The notes below the pieces were generated by a model. That model was given only the letters and a program-made list of their open reading frames with translations. It ran no database searches and was not told the DNA's origin. 5,565 bases of DNA from Bacteroidetes bacterium UBA7688. Lineage in GTDB: Bacteria > Bacteroidota > Bacteroidia > Chitinophagales > Chitinophagaceae. Positions 1 to 3,433 of the stretch are shown piece after piece. Position 1 is the first letter of the stretch, and every line of letters begins with the position of its first letter. The stretch spans positions 1 through 5,565 of the forward strand of contig DLGS01000173.1 in the NCBI GenBank assembly GCA_002482815.1, given 5' to 3'. The position numbers were made by a program, and so were the translations under genes.

Positions 1-777
1 GAAGTGGCAGGCATGCTGGCAGAAATGGGAAAGAATATTATCAACAAAGATTATCCTGAATTGCGCTACAATAAAGGACACATTTATTTAGTCGATGCTG
101 CGCAAACCTTACTCGGGCCAATGAGTAGAAAAGCACAGGAAGAAGCCTATTCGACTTTAAAAGAGCTTGGAGTCCACATCATATTGAATAAGGCTGTAAA
201 AGATTTTGATGGAGATAAGGTTACTTTTTCAGACAGTACTATTATAAACTCAAAAACTTTAGTTTGGGCCTCCGGTGTTGTTGCCCGCGAAGCTCCGGGC
301 TTGCCTGCAGAGAGTATTACGCGTGGAAGAAGAATATTGGTAGATGAATACAATAAAGTAATGGGCACCAACAACATCTTTGCAATTGGTGATTTATGCT
401 ATCAGACATCCGACCCAAAATATCCAAATGCTCATCCACAACTGGCACAGGTAGCCATTCAACAAGGTAAACTCTTAGCAAAAAATCTGATCAATATTGC
501 AGCAGGGAACAGCCAGAAACCTTTTGTATACAAAGACAAAGGCAGCATGGCTATTATATCAAAATTCAAAGCAGTTGTCGATTTGCCGAATGGTTTTTTT
601 AAAGGCTTCTTTGCCTGGCTCACCTGGTTGTTTATTCACATCATTCCGATTGCGGGCTTCAGAAACAAGATAAAGCTGGCCTTAAACTGGTTCTGGAGTT
701 TCATCACAAACGACCCGACATTACGACTTATTATCAGACCGGAAAATGGGACCGATTCAAACTCAGCAAAGAAATGA
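1..777 (+). CDS. ndh: Type II NADH dehydrogenase (NAD(P)/FAD-dependent oxidoreductase), 3' part only
   Basis: This is the C-terminal 258 residues of a single-subunit, non-proton-pumping NADH:quinone oxidoreductase, a family usually a little over 400 residues long. The reading frame is open from base 1, and its first residues (EVAGMLAEMG) match the helix just after the NADH-binding glycine motif, so the N-terminal FAD Rossmann fold and the start codon lie outside the window. Visible landmarks are the second FAD-contact segment IFAIGDL (Asp at fragment residue 131, codon 391-393), the quinone-site signature AQVAIQQG (residues 149-156), and a C-terminal part with a hydrophobic, Trp-rich stretch (GFFAWLTWLFIHIIPIAGF) followed by basic and aromatic residues, typical of the helices that dock these enzymes on the inner membrane. 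The stop codon overlaps the next gene's ATG as ATGA. The internal GTG at position 4 is not a real start. The assignment rests on motif recognition; a ferredoxin reductase-like relative is less likely given the C-terminal region. Confidence 0.9.
   Translation, partial: EVAGMLAEMGKNIINKDYPELRYNKGHIYLVDAAQTLLGPMSRKAQEEAYSTLKELGVHIILNKAVKDFDGDKVTFSDSTIINSKTLVWASGVVAREAPGLPAESITRGRRILVDEYNKVMGTNNIFAIGDLCYQTSDPKYPNAHPQLAQVAIQQGKLLAKNLINIAAGNSQKPFVYKDKGSMAIISKFKAVVDLPNGFFKGFFAWLTWLFIHIIPIAGFRNKIKLALNWFWSFITNDPTLRLIIRPENGTDSNSAKK
774..777 (+). promoter_or_regulatory. ATGA stop/start overlap between the two dehydrogenase genes
   Basis: The TGA stop of the NADH dehydrogenase gene (775-777) overlaps the first possible ATG of the sugar dehydrogenase gene (774-776). 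A purine stretch (GCAAAGAA) lies directly upstream. Such overlaps usually mark translational re-initiation in one operon. If the second gene really starts at 786, the coupling would still be close but without overlap. Confidence 0.6.
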
Positions 778-2090
778 TATTTACTATGAAACTAAAATCG
801 AAACTATTCGTTACAGGCAGCAGTTTGCTATTTTTGGCCTGCGGCAATAATGCAAATTCGCAACAACCTGCAACAGTAAAAACGGCACATCAGGAAATTC
901 AATTGCCGCCACCAGGAAAATCCCATGTTAATTTCAGTAAAGTTATTGAATGGCCGGAAGGGAAAACACCTGTTGCACCGGAAGGCTTTGTGGTAAGCCG
1001 TTTTGCTTCGGGCATCAAAAGCCCGAGGAACATGTTTGTTGCACCAAACGGGGATGTGCTGGTGGCTTTATCAAACTCGGAACGCTCAGTAAAGCAAAAA
1101 ATAATTGGAGCTGTGGTTGGTCAGCAGAAAGCCGAAGTTCCCGGAAAGAGTGCCAATCAGATTCTACTCTTTCGGGATAAAAACGGTGATGGAAATCCTG
1201 ATGAAACTTATACCTTGATCAGCGAACTAAATCAGCCTTATGGAATGCTGATTATTGGCAGTTGGCTGTATGTTGCCAATACAGATGGTCTATTGAGATT
1301 CCCTTATAAAACAGGCGACACAACGATTACTGTAGCGGGGGAAAAAATATTGAATCTACCGGCAGGTGGATACAACAACCACTGGACGAGAAATCTTGTG
1401 GCAAATGCTGCAAAAACAAAAATTTACATCAGTGTTGGTTCAGCAAGTAATGTGGCTGAACATGGAATGGAATATGAAATCAGAAGAGCCAATATACTTG
1501 AAATAAACCCCGATGGAACAGGAGAAAAAATTTATGCCGCCGGATTACGTAACCCGGTTGGAATGGATTGGGCACCTGGAACCAATACACTATGGACCGT
1601 AGTAAACGAAAGAGATCAGCTGGGTGATGATTTGGTGCCGGACTATCTAACGAGTGTGCAACAGGGTGGCTTTTATGGGTGGCCATATTCCTATTTTGGC
1701 CAGAACGAAGATCCGAGGAGAAAAGGAGAAAATCCACAATCAGTAAAAAAGGCAATCGTCCCAGAGGTTCCGCTGGGAGCGCATACAGCATCATTAGGCT
1801 TAGCTTTTTATACTGCGGACCTGTTTCCTGATAGGTATAAAGACGGTGCATTCATCGGTCAACATGGTTCCTGGAATCGTTCAGAATTAGCAGGCTATAA
1901 AGTCGCGTTTGTACCATTTAAAAACGGGAAACCGGCCGGCAAACCTGAAGATTTCCTTACAGGATTTATTGCGGACCTGGAGAAAGGAACCGTTTATGGA
2001 AGGCCGGTAGGCGTAACCCAAACAAAAGACGGCGCACTGTTGGTTGCTGATGACGTTAGTGGAATAATATGGAGAATAGCGGCTAAATAA
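774..2090 (+). CDS. Sorbosone/glucose dehydrogenase-family lipoprotein (PQQ-dependent type beta-propeller)
   Basis: This predicted six-bladed beta-propeller dehydrogenase belongs to the soluble glucose/L-sorbosone dehydrogenase family, whose members use PQQ to oxidise aldoses or related sugars outside the cytoplasm. The N-terminus has a basic start (MKLKSK), a hydrophobic core and a Cys in LLFLAC (codon 840-842), consistent with a lipoprotein, although Phe at -3 is a weak lipobox. Family landmarks in order: SPRNMFVAPNGDVLVA; an acidic DKNGDGNPDE loop; NNHWTRN, whose His (codon 1380-1382) corresponds to the catalytic-base region; GLRNPVGMDW (Arg-Asn at 1548-1553); GGFYGWPYSYFG; GAHTASLGLAFY; GQHGSWNRSELAGYKV; and a final GRPVGVTQTKDGALLVADD blade. 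The 438-residue length suits a complete protein. Two starts are possible: 774, which overlaps the previous stop and favours translational coupling, or 786, which gives a more typical signal peptide. The true substrate and PQQ dependence are inferred from the family. It probably shares an mRNA with the NADH dehydrogenase and ends at the terminator downstream. Confidence 0.9.
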   Translation: MIFTMKLKSKLFVTGSSLLFLACGNNANSQQPATVKTAHQEIQLPPPGKSHVNFSKVIEWPEGKTPVAPEGFVVSRFASGIKSPRNMFVAPNGDVLVALSNSERSVKQKIIGAVVGQQKAEVPGKSANQILLFRDKNGDGNPDETYTLISELNQPYGMLIIGSWLYVANTDGLLRFPYKTGDTTITVAGEKILNLPAGGYNNHWTRNLVANAAKTKIYISVGSASNVAEHGMEYEIRRANILEINPDGTGEKIYAAGLRNPVGMDWAPGTNTLWTVVNERDQLGDDLVPDYLTSVQQGGFYGWPYSYFGQNEDPRRKGENPQSVKKAIVPEVPLGAHTASLGLAFYTADLFPDRYKDGAFIGQHGSWNRSELAGYKVAFVPFKNGKPAGKPEDFLTGFIADLEKGTVYGRPVGVTQTKDGALLVADDVSGIIWRIAAK

Positions 2091-2113
2091 ACGGTTAATT
2101 AAAAAAGCGAATT

Positions 2114-2144
2114 AAATGGCCCTCCTTAAAGAGGGCCATTTTTT
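2114..2144 (+). terminator. Strong intrinsic terminator after the dehydrogenase pair
   Basis: A perfect 11-bp stem (2114-2124 with 2131-2141, core ATGGCCCTC/GAGGGCCAT) closes a 6-nt loop, CTTAAA. It runs straight into six T residues at 2139-2144. It begins 23 bases after the stop at 2090, so it ends the dehydrogenase transcript and separates it from the small genes. Its opposite-strand form has an A/T-rich flank too, but no gene converges on it. Confidence 0.93.
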
Positions 2145-2165
2145 GTAGATACACTAAGCAGGAAT

Positions 2166-2185
2166 CTTAAAATATTGTAAAACAT
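2166..2185 (+). repeat. Upstream module copy 1 (CTTAAAATA then TTGTAAAACAT)
   Basis: This 20-base A+T-rich block lies 37 bases upstream of a CACCTTTG octamer and 49 bases before the small lipoprotein start. Its last 15 bases (2171-2185) match 2433-2447 at 14 positions, and its first nine bases recur at 2419-2427. The core TGT-AAA-ACA is an inverted repeat, as expected of a small operator. The function is inferred only from repetition and position. Confidence 0.5.
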
Positions 2186-2222
2186 GAATTTTAAAGTATA
2201 ACAAACTAAAGGCTAGAATTAA

Positions 2223-2230
2223 CACCTTTG
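2223..2230 (+). promoter_or_regulatory. Possible -7 promoter element (CACCTTTG) of the small lipoprotein gene
   Basis: CACCTTTG differs from the Bacteroidota -7 consensus TAnnTTTG at one position. It ends only four bases before the ATG at 2235, so a transcript started here would have almost no leader. I see no matching -33 TTG at the usual spacing, so the call is tentative. The identical octamer upstream of the XRE gene is the main support. Confidence 0.35.
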
Positions 2231-2234
2231 ATTT

Positions 2235-2408
2235 ATGAAAAACAAACTGATAGTGCCCGTCTTATTACTGATACTGTTATCAGTAAGCCTTACATCCTGC
2301 GAAATAATCGGAGGAATTTTCAAGGCAGGAGTTGGTGTAGGAGTTTTTATAGTTGTTGCTATTATCGCTGTTATTGCATTAGTCATTGGCCGTGCAGGCA
2401 GGAAATAA
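2235..2408 (+). CDS. Small lipoprotein with C-terminal membrane segment, 57 residues
   Basis: The protein begins MKNKLIVPVLLLILLSVSLTSC. This is a basic n-region, a long hydrophobic core and a textbook lipobox LTSC with Cys22, so it should be exported, lipidated and cut by signal peptidase II. After the Cys comes EIIGGIFKAG, then a second hydrophobic segment of about 20 residues (33-51, with a GVGVG GxxxG motif), and a basic tail GRAGRK. The mature protein of about 36 residues is therefore mostly one transmembrane helix plus a lipid anchor. From memory, small proteins with a Cys-E-x-IGGIFKAG motif are widespread in Bacteroidota and are sometimes labelled phosphatidate cytidylyltransferase. 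At this length that enzyme activity is not credible. The role is unknown; envelope or stress functions are possible but unproven. A longer reading frame in another phase (2228-2428) is spurious. The gene is flanked by the strong terminator upstream and its own upstream module. Confidence 0.82.
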   Translation: MKNKLIVPVLLLILLSVSLTSCEIIGGIFKAGVGVGVFIVVAIIAVIALVIGRAGRK

Positions 2409-2418
2409 AATGTAATAA

Positions 2419-2447
2419 CTTAAAATAATGGAAATAATGTAAAACAT
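2419..2447 (+). repeat. Upstream module copy 2 with internal 9-bp tandem duplication
   Basis: CTTAAAATA (2419-2427) and ATGTAAAACAT (2437-2447) repeat the two halves of the block at 2166-2185. Here the halves are pushed apart by what looks like a 9-bp tandem duplication, AAATAATGG (2423-2431) then AAATAATGT (2432-2440). The right half is a perfect inverted repeat, ATGT-AAA-ACAT. It lies 38 bases upstream of the second CACCTTTG. It could be an operator shared by the two small genes. Confidence 0.5.
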
Positions 2448-2485
2448 AAACCATAACGTGTAAAGAAGCATTGGAATTGCATTTG

Positions 2486-2493
2486 CACCTTTG
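2486..2493 (+). promoter_or_regulatory. Possible -7 promoter element (CACCTTTG) of the XRE gene
   Basis: This octamer is identical to the one at 2223-2230 and one base away from the Bacteroidota TAnnTTTG -7 box. It lies 21 bases before the ATG at 2515, a sensible distance for a short leader. A TTGG at 2471-2474 is too close to be the usual -33 element, so the promoter is plausible but incomplete. Confidence 0.45.
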
Positions 2494-2514
2494 TCCTGAG
2501 AAAAACTTACTACA

Positions 2515-2700
2515 ATGAATCAATTTAATTTAAAAGAATTCAGGTTCCATATGAACCTTACGCAGAAAGATATTATTGCTAAAATAGGTGTACCGAATGT
2601 AACCATTACTCAAATCGAAAATGGACGTAAACCATTAAGCAAAAAAATAAAACAAAAAATATTTGAAGCCTATGGTATTGACGAAAAACAATACGCATAG
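2515..2700 (+). CDS. Small XRE/Cro-C1-type helix-turn-helix DNA-binding protein, 61 residues
   Basis: The whole protein is little more than one Cro/C1-type helix-turn-helix domain. The segment LTQKDIIAKIG (residues 15-25) forms the first helix of the motif, and NVTITQIENGRKPLS (28-42) holds the recognition helix and the conserved I-E-N-G turn. A final amphipathic helix (KKIKQKIFEAYGIDEKQY) would complete the five-helix fold. No sensor, dimerisation or enzyme domain is attached. Such stand-alone proteins often act as autorepressors, antitoxins or phage-type regulators. No toxin-like partner or phage gene adjoins it here, so a local repressor is the simplest reading. Its own upstream region carries an ATGT-AAA-ACAT inverted repeat that could be its target, and the small lipoprotein gene carries a near copy. 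The leader lacks a clear Shine-Dalgarno site. The fold is confident; targets are inferred. Confidence 0.87.
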   Translation: MNQFNLKEFRFHMNLTQKDIIAKIGVPNVTITQIENGRKPLSKKIKQKIFEAYGIDEKQYA

Positions 2701-2787
2701 CAGTACTAAATCAGAAATCACATAAATTCCTTTCTGAAATAATAGTAGTTCAATATGCAAAATTAAAAAACATATACCCGGAATTGC

Positions 2788-2837
2788 AGGTAGCTTTCTT
2801 ACTATTTTTCAGTTGAAAAAAAGAAAGCTGCCTTTTT
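2788..2837 (+). terminator. Bulged intrinsic terminator between the XRE gene and the exported protein gene
   Basis: A 13-bp outer stem (2788-2800 with 2821-2833, one G-U pair at 2791/2830) is topped, after a 4-base bulge at 2801-2804, by a 6-bp inner stem (2805-2810 with 2815-2820) and the tetraloop AGTT. Five T residues follow at 2833-2837. It starts 88 bases after the XRE stop codon, giving that mRNA a fairly long 3' tail, and ends 48 bases before the next ATG. Confidence 0.8.
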
Positions 2838-2846
2838 CGTTTACTG

Positions 2847-2862
2847 TAAAATATATATTTTA
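2847..2862. promoter_or_regulatory. 16-bp perfect palindrome upstream of the exported protein gene
   Basis: TAAAATATATATTTTA is a perfect inverted repeat. It lies between the terminator and the ATG at 2886, ending 23 bases before it, where a promoter would be expected. The preceding bases make TGTAAAATAT (2845-2854), one mismatch from the TGTAAAACAT core of the modules at 2176 and 2438. It may be an operator or just part of an A+T-rich promoter; TATATTTT (2854-2861) resembles a weak -7 box. Confidence 0.35.
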
Positions 2863-2885
2863 GTTCCTAAAAAAATCAGACTGTT

Positions 2886-3317
2886 ATGAAAAACTTTGTT
2901 CTTACCATCAGTTTTCTTCTGGCAACATTTGCGGGCAAGGCACAACAAAATGCAGAAAACCCATCTTTGCAATTTGTTTTTGCGAAGGTGCACGAACTAG
3001 TCAATCGTGTCGACTTGAATAAAGATCCGGAATATTATATTCTACGCGATCCGAAATTAAACCATTGGGAAGAAACCCTGACTTTTGAAACCTCAGATAA
3101 AGCTGTAAACATTCCGATGGCGCAGGTTACAAAGGCCACTGTTGTTGACTATGGCATAATTTTAACCGGCCCGATTGGCGAAGCAATTCTTTACATGGAC
3201 ATAGAGAAAAGACCGGAACTGAGAGCTGAATTGCAGGATGCACTGAATAATTATATCGATGATGCTGCAACAAAAGAATATACAGTCTATGAAAAAAGCA
3301 GCCTGGTAGCATTTTAA
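2886..3317 (+). CDS. Unrecognised exported protein, 143 residues
   Basis: I do not recognise a family. The N-terminus MKNFVLTISFLLATFAGKAQQ is a clear signal peptide with a likely signal peptidase I cut after GKA (residue 19) and no lipobox Cys, so the mature protein of about 124 residues should be periplasmic or secreted. The mature part starts with an amphipathic stretch (LQFVFAKVHELVNRVDL). It continues with a probable beta-rich core (ETLTFETSDKAVNIP, TKATVVDYGIILTGPIGEAILYMDI) and ends in an acidic helix (RPELRAELQDALNNYIDD). No catalytic motif, Cys or metal-binding cluster stands out. It has a terminator upstream and no overlap with the gene downstream, so it is probably transcribed alone. 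The start is well placed: the signal peptide begins exactly at this ATG, and the leader is A-rich as in its neighbours. Confidence 0.83.
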   Translation: MKNFVLTISFLLATFAGKAQQNAENPSLQFVFAKVHELVNRVDLNKDPEYYILRDPKLNHWEETLTFETSDKAVNIPMAQVTKATVVDYGIILTGPIGEAILYMDIEKRPELRAELQDALNNYIDDAATKEYTVYEKSSLVAF

Positions 3318-3376
3318 ATAACATGGTCTAACAACAGGCAAAAAACCAGCATAAACCCTGCCGTCAATAAAGGAAA

Positions 3377-3413
3377 TCAGGTTTTAAACCTGACAACTGC
3401 AATTGGTGCAGTT
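3377..3413 (+). repeat. Two adjacent inverted repeats in front of the CheB/CheR fusion gene
   Basis: TCAGGTTT (3377-3384) is repeated inverted as AAACCTGA (3386-3393) with one base between. Directly after it, AACTGCA (3395-3401) pairs with TGCAGTT (3407-3413) around the 5-base loop ATTGG. No T-run follows either one, so they are not standard terminators. They end 20 bases before the ATG at 3434. They could be operator sites or a leader structure, or weak 3'-end hairpins of the upstream gene. Confidence 0.45.
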
Positions 3414-3433
3414 CCATAAAACAGTATATATAA

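Noticed and set aside
1480..1851. 123-codon minus-strand frame inside the sugar dehydrogenase gene
   Set aside because: It lies wholly within a well-supported gene; the predicted product has no recognisable domain and is a shadow of the coding strand.
2228..2428. 66-codon + strand frame over the small lipoprotein gene
   Set aside because: Its product has no signal, fold or family likeness and is rich in Arg, Cys and Tyr. The overlapping 57-codon frame from 2235 has a signal peptide, lipobox and membrane helix.
2711..2737. Inverted repeat TCAGAAA/TTTCTGA just after the XRE stop codon
   Set aside because: The stem is only 7 bp, with a 13-base loop and no T-run, in A+T-rich DNA. The much stronger hairpin at 2788-2837 explains termination.
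2515..3317. XRE gene plus following small gene as a toxin-antitoxin pair
   Set aside because: The next protein is exported through a signal peptide and is separated by 185 bases and a terminator, which does not fit a toxin-antitoxin operon.
3425..3432. TATATATA directly before the CheB/CheR start, 19 bases after a TTG at 3403-3405
   Set aside because: The spacing fits a promoter, but the box lacks TTTG and would give a leaderless message. It is too weak to annotate.
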